Assembly (NCBI RefSeq): GCF_036884655.1
Contig: NC_088331.1
Span: 15,901,501-15,965,500, forward strand
Direction: 5' to 3'
Length of the DNA stretch: 64,000 nt
Origin: Musa acuminata AAA Group
Lineage: Eukaryota > Streptophyta > Magnoliopsida > Zingiberales > Musaceae
A program made the translations under genes and the position numbers. Below are positions 1 to 11,335 of the stretch, piece by piece. How positions within the stretch are numbered: the first letter of the stretch is position 1; each line of letters begins with the position of its first letter. The notes below the pieces were generated by a model. It did not search any database, was not told where the DNA came from, and was given only the letters and a program-made list of their open reading frames with translations.

Positions 1-23
1 GCTGTGGGTGGATCATTCCAACT

Positions 24-58
24 CCATTCTCCATTCTCCATTCTCCATTCTCCATTCT
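24..58. repeat. 7-bp microsatellite (CCATTCT)5
   Basis: Five perfect tandem copies of CCATTCT lie at 24-58. The rest of 1-856 has no ORF I can recognise. Its first 280 bases are mixed-composition DNA that could be the untranslated end of a gene lying to the left, but nothing shows this directly. Confidence 0.9.
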
Positions 59-856
59 ACTTTATTGCATTGTCCAGTGGTCTTGCACGATGCAGATGTG
101 GCTTGTCCGCACCGCACGTCGCTCACCATCGAGGCCATCGTACGCCAAGCGAGGGAGATGTGATATTTGATTTGTGTTCCTGGATACTTGTTCGATCTTT
201 AATTGGGTTCTTATTATGTTCTGTAAACACGACGTTCATCGTTCTCCATAAATTTATAAACAGGTCGGTCTCAGATAGATAGTCATGTTAATTAGAACTT
301 CACAGGGTAAGGAACTGTGCTGCTGCGTTTCTTGGTATGAACTGATAGAATAAGAAATAAATCAGCGATTATTTGTGCCGTGAGACTATCGAGGGAGGCA
401 TCCTGACCACCTTTCTCATTAACATTTAATATTTTCAGAGGCAATGTAGTAAATGTAGTCCAGAATCCGCCTTTAATTTTTAATGCAGGTCGGACAGTTT
501 AACCTGGGTCTTGCATTTCCAATTCAAGTCTATCTCAAAGCCCAGAGTTAGTTAGGTGTAACACGAGGAAATCATCATCTCTATATTGAACTTTATGATC
601 CATCCATGTCGGCAAGCCACTATGATTCTGATTATTTTGCAAGGTTGATAGAATTAAACTCAAAATAATGCATGCCTTCAATATGCTAAAACCTCAAGCA
701 AGCTACGAAGGGTGATTGATTGCTGAAGAGAAACACTGGTGGAAGTTGAAAACCAGTAAAAGGTGAACAGAAAACATATGAATGCAAAATCAGCAGAAGC
801 AGAAGAGTCTTGGGAAAAACATTTTTCTCTGTGTCTATCAGCATTAAACTAACTAA

Positions 857-1159
857 CTGACCTGTATGGCTTAATAATTAATGTCGTCAAGCATGTAATT
901 TTCAACTTTTCTTAATTAATGAACTTTCTTCCTTTCAAAAAAATAATAATAATAAAACAAAAAACTCATCAAGCATGTTCAGGAGTAAGTAATCTATCAG
1001 AATTCATCTGTCATGTGCGTAAAATTTCTTATTCTTTTCATTTTTGTAAACTTGATGAGTTTTTTGGTTTTATTTTTGAAACGAAGAAAGTTCATTAATA
1101 AAAAAAGTTGAGCATTACATTCTTGATGACATTAATTATTAAGTCATCCAGGCCATGTG

Positions 1160-1160
<1 letters not shown>
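857..1160. repeat. Foldback-like inverted repeat (possible MITE)
   Basis: The segment at about 857-978 reappears as its reverse complement at about 1046-1160, with an AT-rich loop of about 65 bases between. Both arms share the words CTTAATAATTAATGT and AATGAACTTTCTTC and end in AAAAAACTCATCAAG towards the loop. The arms differ by scattered substitutions and a short (AAT)n difference, so the structure is old. A non-autonomous foldback transposon or MITE is the likeliest origin. I could not define a clear target duplication, and the right end runs into a TA microsatellite. Confidence 0.7.

Positions 1161-1197
<37 letters not shown>
1160..1197. repeat. (TA)n microsatellite
   Basis: This is an uninterrupted TA dinucleotide run of about 19 units next to the right arm of the inverted repeat. 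From 1198 to 1828 the DNA is AT-rich and non-coding, with no recognisable feature. Confidence 0.95.
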
Positions 1198-1199
<2 letters not shown>

Positions 1200-1828
1200 A
1201 TCAACTAAATAAAGTTGATTGATATAAACTCCGCTAACCAACTGGTTGATGGAAGTTAATGCACGTTTTCTAAAATTTTAAAATAAAATATTCTTGAAAT
1301 TTGAGTAGGATTTGTGGGTAAGGATTTGGATGATGAGAATCAAACGGTGAAAAACAGTGTTTTTGCTGAAATTCTTAGAAAATCTCAGTTTTAAAGGCAC
1401 TTAAAAAACTCGAAGAGGATAGTTTAGAATATAAAATTCAAGTAATACTTTTAGAATTTATACTTATTATTTGGTATTTGACTATATTTATTATACCAAA
1501 CAAGACAAGTGTATCTCTTACTTTACCAGGAAGAGCAACAACAATACAAGTAATTATCATAAACATTGACGAAAGTGTTTTATCGAGAAAAGCCCAACTT
1601 CTTTTTTCTTTCTGCACAAAGCTTTCATGTTTTTAATTTGCTCTAAAGGACAATCTCGCTCAAGAGTGTATCAGAATTAAGAAAATGGAGCATTATGCAA
1701 GAATTTCTTAAAATCAAAGCACTCTATGGCAAAGGATAAAAATTTATGGTTTCCTTGACTAATAAATCGTCTATGAATAATAAATATTTACTTCTTTGAG
1801 TCAGATCCTGAAATTATTAGGATTAACC

Positions 1829-2033
1829 GGTAAAAATTAAACGAAGAATATAAAAAGATAGAAATTGTAGAAGAAACTATGAAATATATAAGATGTAATT
1901 GTCTAGTTCATTTTGATAGTGAGCTCTTGATAGCTATTTATACATACTCATTATACATATTCATCATGGAAGATTTTTCTCAACTACTTAGAGATTTTCT
2001 TAACTATTTTGAGGAAATCTTATCTACTTATCA
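1829..2033 (-). repeat. 3' LTR of copia element 1
   Basis: About 200 bp. It is a direct repeat of 5941-6106, with shared words such as TTAAACGAAGAATATA and GATAGAAATTGTAGAAGAAAC. On the minus strand it begins TGATAAG next to a purine tract (reverse complement of the run at 2034-2040), which is the PPT. A TATA box (TATTTATA read on plus) lies at 1935-1942. This copy has an extra stretch of about 30 bases relative to the 5' LTR. Confidence 0.75.
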
Positions 2034-4706
2034 TGCCCCCGCAAGATTGAGCTTCCATCAAGGATGTCGATCTTGGACCGATGAGATGAAAAAAATTTAC
2101 GGGCGAGAGGTTTTGTGAGTGAGTATGCTAGTTGATCAACTGTATATACGTGAGAAACACGGAGTTGATGTCTAACAACTTGATCTCGTACGAAGTGGAA
2201 GTCAATGGCTATGTGTTTCATGCGGGAATGAAACACCGGATTAGCACATAAGTAGGTAGCTCCAATATTATCACAGTATATTGTAGGAATAACCGTAGAG
2301 TTGACGTTGAGTTCCTTGAGCAGATTTGTGACCCAATTGAGTTCAGCAACGGCGGTGGCGATGACACGATATTCAGCTTCAATTGTAGATCGTGCAACCG
2401 TATTTTATTTTTTAAAACTCCAACTAATTGGAGTAGCTCCAAGGAAGACAATGTATCTTGACGTAGATGTTTTATCATCAAAGTTTCCTGCCCAATCAGC
2501 ATTAGCAAAGGCATGGAGTTGGAGTGAAGTATTTTTACGAAGAAAAATACCATGATTAAGAGTCCCTTTAAGATATCACAAAATTCGTTTGACCGCAGAC
2601 CAATGTGTAGTAGATGGTCGATGCATGAATTGCGATAATTTATTGACGGCAAATGAAATATCTGGACGGGTGAGAGCCAAGTACTATAAGGAGCCAAGGA
2701 CTTGTCGATATTGAGTCGAACCTGTAGCAGAACTTCCATCACATAATTTAAGTGATTCACTAGTAGAGAGAGGAGTTGTAACCTCTTTCGCATCTTACAT
2801 GTTTATCTTTGATAATAAATCTTGAATATACTTTCTTTGTGATAGGAAGAGACTTGAAGGTGTAAATGTTGCTTCCACTCCCAAAAAGTAGCTTAAAGTT
2901 CCTAGATCTTTGAGAGAGAATCGATCGGCTAAGTGTTTTAGAAATGCCTGAGTCTTCAAAGGATCATTTCCTGTGACAATAATATCATCCACATATACTA
3001 AAAGATATATTATGCTTTCATTGTGTTGGCAAATGAATAACGAGGTATCAGACTTGGAATTGATGAAGCCAATTGAGGTAAAAAACGAGCCAAGCTGGTT
3101 ATACCAAGCCCTTAGAGCTTGACGAAGTCCATAAATAGCTTTTTGAAGTTTGCAAACATGCATCGGATATTGAGGATGAACGAAATCAAGAGGTTGCTGC
3201 ATAAAGACATCTTCAATAAGTGTCCCCTGTAAAAAGACATTGTTAACATCCAATTGTCGTATGTGCCAGCCCTTTGAGATGGCCAAACTCAGGATAAGAC
3301 GGATTGTTGTAGGTTTAACAATGGGACTAAATGTCTCTGTGAAGTCGATACTAGGTCGTTGATGAAACCCTTGGCGACTAGACGTGCTTTATATCTGGCA
3401 ACGGATCCGTCAGGGTTCCGCTTAATTCGAAAGACCCATTTACACCCTATGATATTTTGTGTGTGATGAAAGGGTACTAAGGACCATATAGAGTTATGGA
3501 GGAGAGCATCATATTCATCACACATGGCTTTACGCCAGTGAGAAGATTTTTGAGCTTGAGTGATTGTAGTGGGTTCACTAGCCTCAATTGAGGAACTTGT
3601 TATAGCATGTAAGTCAAGGACTTGACGTGGTTTGACAATACCACTTTTGGAGCGTGTTGTCATTAGATGTTTAGGGGGGATAGAAGTGGTAGATTATGTT
3701 GGTGGTATAGCCGAGGGCGAGTCACTGTCATGGACCGGGCCAACCGTCGGCATGACAATGTCACTAGGTCTAGGAGAAGGTAAAGCATTGGTAATATTGT
3801 CGAGAGTATTGCTTCATTAATAGGGGAAACTTGTGAGGAAGGGAGTAGAGAAATAGAGGGAGTGAGAAGTTGTTGAACTGGAGTAATAGTAGTATGCGGA
3901 TCTTGAGGGTAAGGACTGGATGGTGTCATTGGAGGTTCGTGTGATGAGATCGGAGGGATATTCCAGTGATGCATGTTTATCAGAGTAGCTTGCATAGTAG
4001 GATTATTTTGAAAAGGAAAGACAGACTCCTCAAAAATAACATGACATGATATAAAGACTTTTTTAGTTTGAGGTTCATAGCATCGAAAAGCATTATGTTC
4101 AAGAGAGTAGCCTATAAAAGTGCAAGGCTTAGATCGTAGTGTTAGCTTATGTGACGCATAGGGACGGAGCCATGGATAACATAAACAGCCAAAAACTTTG
4201 AGTTTACGAAGGTTTGGAAGCTTGTGGAATAATTTTTCAAATTGTGACTGGTATTGTAAGACTAGAGTGAGCATATGATTAATGAGATAAACTATAGTTT
4301 GAAAAGCTACTGACCAAAAAGGTGGTGGCATGGATGCTTGATCTAGAAGGGAGAGACCAGTTTCAACAATATGCCAATGTTTGCGTTCGGTAGAGCCAAC
4401 CAATTGGGGAGTATATGGGGGTGACTTGAGGTGTTGTATGCCACAAGCAGAGAGACAGGATGCGAGAGCTTGATATTCGCCTTCGCCATCAGAGTAAACT
4501 GTTTTAACGGAAGATTGAAAAAAATTCTCGACCAACTTTCGAAAGTTAGTAAATACTGTGGAAACATCAGACTTATGGTGGAGAGGATATAACCATGTGT
4601 ACTTAGTAAAATAGTCTACAAAAATGACATAAAAGCGAAACTTGTCAAAAGAAGGAATTGGGGCAGGGCTCCACACGTCGGGTATAAATGATTTCAAATA
4701 GTTTAG
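2034..4706 (-). pseudogene. copia pol remnant: integrase core, reverse transcriptase, RNase H
   Basis: This is the 3' part of a Ty1/copia polyprotein read on the minus strand, broken by frameshifts. In coding order: integrase core from about 4706 to 4300 (FVDYFTKYTWLYPLHHKS, then YSDGEGEY and the PPYTPQLVGSTERKH region); the IN C-terminal tail and linker to 3663; the RT start at 3663-3289 (SHWRKAMCDEYDAL, GCKWVFRIKRNPDGSVARYK); RT palm at 3286-2795 with QLDVNNVFLQG, AIYGLRQA and the YVDDI active site; then RNase H from 2793 to about 2050 in shifted frames. At least three frame changes make it non-functional. The pol sequence starts abruptly at the inversion point near 4706. Confidence 0.85.
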
Positions 4707-4707
4707 A

Positions 4708-5937
4708 GCAAGGCGGCAACTACACATCTTGGCGGGCACACCTTTCTAATCTTCTATTTGGCTCTGATCTCCTAGGTTATGTTGATGGCTCTCTCCAATG
4801 TCCACCTGAAATGATCAACATCCCAGGTGAACCCAGTCTAGTGCCAAATCCAGCCCACAAACTATGGTTACGTCAAGATCGCCTCATCCTCCAAGCTATT
4901 CAAGCTTCCGTTGCTGGATCCATTGCCCTGCTAATATCCTCATGTACGACTGCTGCAGAATTATGGTGCAAGTTACAAACAACTTTGGCAAATCGCTCGC
5001 GTACTCTTATGCTTGGACTTCTCTCCAATCTGATGAAAACGAAACAAGAGGGAAGTACTATTACTGATTATCTACAACATATCAAAGTTATCATCGATGA
5101 TTTAGCTTTGATAGGTCATTCTCTTAGTGATGAAGAAGTCATAATCCATACCCTCAATGGCCTAGGAGGCGAGTACAAAGAACTGACAGCAGCACTTCGG
5201 GCACGCGACTCACCAATATCATTCGAAGAACTTTATGATAAGTTGATCGACTATGAGACGTACTTGAAGCGTGATGATAGGTTGTCCGGACCACCTATTA
5301 CAGCTCAGGTCAATCAAAAGTCCAAGAGGAAGAACAACCAGTACAACTCCTACCCAACCTAATTGGATTGTGGACTCGGGCACCTCTCATCACATCACAT
5401 CTGATCTTCAAAACTTGTCCATCCACAACAACTATGACAAAAATGAAGATATCATCATCGGTGACGGTAAAAGAATTCCTATTACTCATTCTGGTTCCTT
5501 AACGCTTAGATCACTTATCACAACTTTTATACTCGATGATGTTCTGTATGCACCTAACATTAAAAGAAACCTCATTTCCGTTTCTCAATTCTGTAAACAA
5601 AATAATACCTCAATTGAATTCTTTACTAATTTTTTTCTTATGAAGGATTTGAGCACGGGGGCATCCTTGGTCCAGGGCCAGAACAAAAATAACATTTATA
5701 AGTGGCCATCCGCTTTGCAAATTACCCTTCCTACTGCTCACTCTTTAGTCGCAGCTCCGGTCGATGTATGGCATCGTCGTCTTGGTTATCCTTCCTCTTT
5801 TATCCAGCAAAAAATACTTTCTCGTTATTCTCTTCTTACCTTGAAAATCAATAGCACTGTCAATCATTGCGATGATTGTTTTTGCAATAAAAGTCATAAA
5901 CTACCTTTCGGGGCAACCTCCATTTCTTGCTCTGATA
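4708..5937 (+). pseudogene. Inverted copia gag - protease - GAG-pre-integrase remnant
   Basis: This plus-strand block encodes the 5' half of the polyprotein of the same element. Gag runs from about 4708 to 5360 (GGNYTSWRAHLSNLLF at its start, SLSDEEVIIHTLNGLGGEYKEL in the middle). Then, in another frame, comes the protease with the WIVDSGTSHH active site at about 5368, followed by the GAG-pre-integrase region (VWHRRLGYPSS, then C-x2-C). The gag CCHC knuckle seen in element 2 is missing because gag and protease are joined directly near 5350. The block ends in TGCTCTGATA, which is the PBS read in reverse, touching the 5' LTR. Gag begins at the inversion joint and lacks its N terminus. Confidence 0.8.
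5929..5937 (-). other. Remnant primer-binding site of copia element 1
   Basis: GCTCTGATA is the reverse complement of TATCAGAGC, part of the initiator-Met tRNA PBS seen complete in other elements here. It lies just inside the 5' LTR, as expected for a minus-strand element. Its TGCTCT is the inverted match of AGAGCA at the other end of the flipped block. Confidence 0.65.
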
Positions 5938-5940
5938 CTA

Positions 5941-6106
5941 TGATAAAAATTAAACGAAGAATATAGAAAGATAGAAATTGTAGAAGAAACTATGAAATGT
6001 ATAAGATGTAATTGTCTATTTATACACACTCATTATACACATTTAGCATGAAGGATTTTTCTGAAAGATTTTCTTAACTATTTTGAAGAAATCTTATCTG
6101 CTTTTG
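5941..6106 (-). repeat. 5' LTR of copia element 1
   Basis: About 165 bp matching 1829-2033, with a TATA box on the minus strand at 6017-6024. The outer edge fades near 6106, and I could not match a target-site duplication with the left flank. Confidence 0.7.
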
Positions 6107-6930
6107 AAGTTCTTTTAATCTTTTTTTTTTCCTTTCTTTTCCCGGATGTTATCACAAACTTGTAAAACAGAAAGAGCAAGAAAGAATATGATAGTTTGGA
6201 TTGTTGCTGCAATTCGTGATGAAAACATTGAAGCCGACTATTTTAGCTTCTACTACTGCATCCTACCTAATAACACTCCATAAGAATCAATAAATGATGA
6301 TTTAAAGCAGAAGAAACCAAAATTGAAGATGGCATCTACTAGTTTTGAAGATGGCTCTCTCGTCCGTCTTCTTTGTGCCAAGCTCTCGCGTGCACTCGAC
6401 GGACACGGGGAGCAAGGCCCACAAGCTGACACTGTAGCGGCAAGAGAGTTGGACCCACACAAGGACCATCGGGTAGGAAAATGCCACGGTTCCCAGCGAT
6501 GAACTACGACCACCACCGATAGCAAATGCAAGCGGGAGCGCGACTCCTTCGCCGTAAGCAACAGGGACCCAACGGGGCTGGACCACCCCCTGGTGGCGAG
6601 GAAATGGCCGCGATCACCTACGATGCAGGAGCACGGGGGAGCGGGACTCCTCCGCCGTAAGCAGCAGGGATCCACGTTGGCGGGACCACCACCGGCGGCG
6701 AGGAAATGGCCGCAAGCATCTGCGATGCACGATCAAAAGCCAGTGACCCTTCACCGGCCCAAGTCACCGAGGAAACAATCTGAGAAGTCTGCGATTCCAC
6801 GCTAACAACAGGATTTGCCGGTGGAAGAACCCGATGGCCAGAGACATCGTCAGATCAAGAGTGACTGCGGGCGATAGAGAAGAATCGAAAGCCAACGTCG
6901 CTTCATCTCATCCTCATCTTTATTGTCGAT
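6107..6930. repeat. GC-rich block with about 102-bp tandem duplication
   Basis: After an AT-rich stretch to about 6300 the DNA becomes GC-rich. A unit of about 102 bases occurs twice in tandem, at about 6539-6640 and 6641-6742. Both copies carry CGCCGTAAGCA and GGCGAGGAAATGGCCGC. ORFs of up to 140 codons occur on both strands, but they are arginine/serine/proline-rich composition effects with no recognisable domain. The origin is unknown; it may be a degraded exon or leader. Confidence 0.6.
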
Positions 6931-8170
6931 TATTGGTGGTATGTTTAATATAACATCATCATCTAAATACAAAGCTCTGTCTGAATATTGATTTTTTTTA
7001 ATATATAACAATATTTTGCTCAAATTCATCTAGAGCTTTCCACAAACTATCACATCATGAGTCAATAATAGAAATTAAGGCAATGATAGCTCAATCTAAA
7101 ACTCACGATTCATTAGGTATCAAAATTATAGGCACTCTATTTTTGCAAATTTACCATATGATATCTCGTTCTCGTTTTCATGGTCATCGTTTTCATGGTC
7201 ATAGCTAACAGTGGGTTTGATATAGCATCATTCAAATGCAAAACTCTCTCATTTTTTACATGTTGACTTTTATTGTATGCAATAATATTTTATTCAAATT
7301 TCAAACTCTATTTTTACATAAATCTATTATATGATATGTGATCCTCGTCTTGGCATCCAAATGTAGGCCATATATTGTTAAATTATATGATCTTATCTAA
7401 TTTATGTTAAATTATATGATCTTATCTAATTTAATAGATATATTATAGATATGATTGGATTCTAATGATGATTATTAATCAATAAAAAAAAATTTGTATG
7501 ATTTTTTAGGAGATGAAGATATCAATGAGATATCTTATACAATAAAAATCAACATTAGGAACATAAGAGAGCTTTGCATTTGGAGGATGCTATATCAAAC
7601 CTACAACCACTTAACATCAAATGATATACATGTAAAAGTAGATTTCTTGTAGTTTAGATTTCTCATGAATAAAAGGATTTACATGAAAATTGTACACAAA
7701 ATATTGGGCGATCAATGTCTTGATTTTTATTACCAACAACTGATAAAGTGATAGTTTGAGGGGAGTTCTACATGAATATGAAAAAAATATTATTATGCAT
7801 AATGAAAATCGATATCAAGAACCCGAGAGAACTATGCATTTAGAGGATGTTATATCAAACATCCTTCTAGTAACCAAAAATGAAAAGGAGGATGAGTTGC
7901 CATATAGTAGACCTACAAAAACAAAGTTCAAGCAGTATTGATGGCTCATGAATAGTGAAATTTTGATTAAAATTATACACAAAATATCAGGCGATCAATG
8001 TTTTAGTTTTCATTACTTACTCTAGATATCATAGTTCACGGGAAACTCCAAATGAAAATCAAATAGAAAAAAAGTTTTGAATGTGAGAAAAATACTATTA
8101 CAAAAAATAAAAATTAATGTTTAGAATATGACAGAGCTTTGTCTTGAGAGGATGCTATATCAAACCTCCC
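6931..8170. repeat. Inverted-tandem repeat cluster (five copies of a roughly 260-300 bp unit)
   Basis: A recognisable core ending GATGCTATATCAAAC occurs on the plus strand near 7566-7600, 7826-7862 and 8131-8167. Its reverse complement (GTTTGATATAGCATC and variants) occurs near 7213-7250 and 6939-6980. Spacing is about 260-305 bases. Flanking words such as ATTATACACAAAATAT and GGCGATCAATGT repeat in register. The two minus-oriented and three plus-oriented units form a large inverted repeat centred near 7400, where a separate duplication of about 28 bp (GTTAAATTATATGATC core) lies. It could be the long terminal repeats of a foldback or Mutator-like element. No coding sequence is visible. Confidence 0.6.
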
Positions 8171-9500
8171 ACTAGTTAGCAACTACGAAGACAAGGATAA
8201 AATATCATACAGCAAGCCCTGCAAAAACATAGTTTCAGTAGACTCATTAATAAAAGATTTTATTGGAAAGAATCCATAAAATATTGAGTCATTATTATAT
8301 CATGTCTCCCTATTATTGTACGCATAAAAAACACAATATTATAAAGGCTCACAATAGGACTAATTGTTTAGCTTTTTAATAAATTTTTCAACCATAAGAA
8401 ATCAATCTCTGTGATGGGACATCCCATGAAAGATATTTAATGTAGCACAACAAATTGATTGGTAGATTAAGAAGCAAAATGATGTGACATAATAAATGTA
8501 TTACATCAAAGGAATATCACTCTAATCTTATCTTTATGGTAATCTATATAAATATATAAAAGAGCTTGATTTTAAATGATGTTTTTTGTGAAATATTACT
8601 TTATATGAAAGAATCCATAAACGATTAAGGATTTAAGTAATTCTTAAAATTTCTCATAAATAAATAAGATATTCGTGCATAGCCATAAAGCATAAATGTA
8701 AACATGCGAAGACAAATTTGATGTTGTGTGAGTTAGTTGAAACGTAATTCACTATGTTTTCTTAATATGGATACTTTACTCAATAAAGTTAAGTTTTTGG
8801 AAAGACATCTTATTCACCATACAATATATGCACCAACATTTATTTATTTATTTATTATGTTTTATTTGTTTGAAAAAAAAATTATATTTTGTGAGGCACT
8901 ACTAGAGGAAAACATCAAATTTCCCTCATTACCCTTATATACCAAGTGATAAGTTGAGGTTTTCTATGCATGTGACTTTCGAGCACATTATCTGCATGCA
9001 CGACAGGGTTATACGCATACAATGACTCATTGGATATGGGCAACGCGACATTCATTGATGGGATGGAAGAAGAAATAAATTCTTCTTCCTACTTCCACGA
9101 GAGGTGGCAAGTAAAACTCATCTTATTCTTATGTTGACATCTTTCTTAGTTCTTTTCTTTTCATAGTTTTTATTTTTCAATATATTGGTGCTAGAGTCTT
9201 CAGGATTCTTTATAATTGTTCTTGAAGAAGAATCTACTCTCGGTTGCATTTTAGGATGTCTTTCTCAATCAAACTTACATCAAGGTGGACAATATGTCTT
9301 AGGACTATATTTCTCATGTTTGGATTTCTCTAATCTTATTTTCTCAATTCAATATTGTTTAATTAGATTTATCAATCTGAATGCTTTTATTTATTTTTAT
9401 TCTAATAAAAATTTGATTTTTAGGATATTTTTAGGATAACTAGTGGAGTATCATGAATTTTACCACATGGAATCCTGAATAGATGTACAAAGTAGTCTTT
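8171..9500. other. AT-rich stretch without recognisable features
   Basis: I see no ORF with a recognisable domain, no LTR pair and no RNA gene here. Short ORFs at 8737-8949 and 9185-9439 are low-complexity and unsupported. Confidence 0.6.
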
Positions 9501-9559
9501 TAATTCTACAAGGAAAATAATCATCAGCAACGGACAAAAGTTATCATTAAAAGTTAAAA

Positions 9560-9970
9560 AAAAATATCATTAAAAGAATTAGTGATGACATAAGCTATCA
9601 CCAGCTTCCATTGGCGTCGGTCCCGTGGTTAAAAATTTTATTGACTAATAAAGACAATTGTCACTAAATTATGGATTTTAGTGACAACTTATTTTTGTAG
9701 CTAATACATTCAAATTATATCACTAAAAATAAATAAATTGATGAAATAATGTATTTGTGATAATATTTGATGATGGATGATTCTATCACCAAATGGCTTG
9801 ACGAAAACTTTTAGTGATAACTAGTGTCACTAATTTTTGATTAAATGAAAAGAATGACGATAATTTAGTGATGTACTGACCTATCACTAAAATTGTTGAT
9901 AAAATAACTTTAGTGACAAGCTACTTGAGTATGTTACTAACACTTATTTAGATGAAAAGAACACTTGGTA
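9560..9970. repeat. Left subterminal repeat region of the CACTA-like element
   Basis: About ten imperfect copies of a short motif, TTTAGTGACAA/TTAGTGATAA or its reverse complement (TGTCACTAAA, TATCACTAAAA), are packed here. In CACTA elements such arrays bind the element's own DNA-binding protein. Confidence 0.6.
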
Positions 9971-10433
9971 ATCGACTGTCCTATCAATAAAAAATTTTTT
10001 GACAACCTATAATTTTTTAAGAGTTTCAAAATCATATCAGAATTATTTACTCCTCTACATTCTGTTCTGCATCGTCTTCTACTTCCTACATAAAGTCACA
10101 ATTGCCCAATTATATAAAGACAAGCCTTTAGGCTGATATCATCACAAATTTTGCATATATAAAGCAACTAATATTGAAGCATGCAGTTAGATGGTCACTT
10201 ATTTCTTAATGAATAAGGATGTATTAGTTAACAACTATTTTTATAATGTTTCAAAACTTCATGATATTAACAATCTAAATAAATTTCAATCTAGTCACAT
10301 ATGTTACTATGCATTTAAATTACCAGAATCATTTATCCCTATCATTTTAATATGTTTGCTATGCATATGTAAATCAAACTTGCTAGATTAATTTGTTTGA
10401 CATAAATAATACTAGAAAGTTAACATGCCATAC

Positions 10434-11335
10434 CTCTCTAGTAGCCTTTGATGATAAGGGGCTTCATCAATAGAAGGAATTTCTCCATTGATTTTAAACA
10501 GGCTGCCAAACCAAGTGACAATAATTTTATGGGACCATAATATCAAAAGTAAATAAATAAACTGATAAAACTAAATTTGTTCCAATTTTGAAGTGCAGAT
10601 GTTCCAATTTTGGAGCATATAATGTAATCACTGCTAGATCAATAGAGTAAAAGTTGTGCATCAAAGCATTCAAATGGTGTCTTAGAGTGGAGGACATCTT
10701 AAAGTGTTAGAGATAAAATATAAGTTAAGATCTTTACTATATGCTCAAACTTTTGGTAAACATGGTTCACCTAGTGTTTTGTTACCCATATATGAATCTT
10801 CATATGAAGCCCATCGATTTAAGCTTCCACCTGACACTTGGATCCCTTGGTCCATTTTCAAGTCACTTCCAAGTACAAATAGTTCAACAGAATTATTCTT
10901 CAGAATATCAAACAAGATATAAATTTAAAAGAAAACACAAACTTACAGGGATGGGTACCATCTGATTTAACCTTCTGCCAACTTCATCATCTATGACAAA
11001 AAAAATCATCTTTAAGAGTTTCTTCCAGAATTGGAACATGAACTAGAGAGTCTGCTGTCATCCATCTCTTCTTCGTCATCCTTGATCAATACATAATTGA
11101 GTATTAAATATTTCATGACATAATAAACCAAAATATACCATTAAATCTTTAACAAACTCAAGCAAGTTCATTATCTTACGTAACACTTAATCTATAGTAT
11201 GGGTCAACCAAATCTTGTGTGAAATTAGATGCTTGTGTACACTCATATTCATGTGAAGTTCCAAAAGCAGCTACAGTAGTACAAGTGCATATGATCATCT
11301 CATTCTCTAAGGTAGCATGGTCTATATCAGCGTAC
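10434..11335 (-). pseudogene. OTU-type cysteine protease (deubiquitinase) gene fragment, exons without the catalytic part
   Basis: Three exons with plausible splice sites read on the minus strand. Exon 11335-11180 encodes a stretch containing LENEMI and DLVDPYYRL, and ends GTTAC before GTAAG. Exon 11080-10947 joins it in phase: RWMTADSLVHVPILEE, then, after a one-base slip at an 8-A run near 11010, DDEVGRRLNQMVPIP before GTAAG. Exon 10502-10434 encodes FKINGEIPSIDEA...HQRLLER and ends before GTATGG. The order 'EVG(K/R)RLNQMVPIP - KINGEIPS(I/V)DEA - HQRLL(E/D)RL' is the segment just upstream of the OTU catalytic domain in plant OTU proteins. The following exon, with the catalytic Asp-Gly-Asn-Cys loop, is absent: only AT-rich DNA and the transposon end follow. 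An apparent 2-base loss at the start of the last exon breaks the frame. It is therefore a captured, dead fragment. The family assignment is from remembered motifs. Confidence 0.6.

Larger units (their letters stand above)
1829..6106 (-). mobile_element. Degenerate Ty1/copia retrotransposon 1 with internally inverted 5' half
   Basis: Two direct copies of a short LTR (about 1829-2033 and 5941-6106) flank copia coding sequence. From the left LTR to about 4706 the polyprotein lies on the minus strand (RNase H, RT, integrase core). From about 4708 to 5937 the rest (gag, protease, integrase N-terminal region) lies on the plus strand. Both LTRs are oriented as a minus-strand element, so the gag-protease block has flipped inside the element. 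The short LTRs and the gag/GAG-pre-integrase style suggest an Ale/Retrofit-like lineage, which is a tentative placement. The relative at 13.9-19.6 kb keeps the normal order. Confidence 0.8.

Noticed and set aside
1..282. 92-codon ORF at the left edge
   Set aside because: It begins with microsatellite-encoded residues, has no domain, and the composition changes within it. At most it is an untranslated gene end.
10704..10965. Plus-strand ORFs of 72-74 codons inside the CACTA-like element
   Set aside because: They are shadows over what appears to be intronic DNA of the minus-strand OTU-like fragment. The minus strand there is also open for about 60 codons, but it has no family resemblance and no clear splice site.
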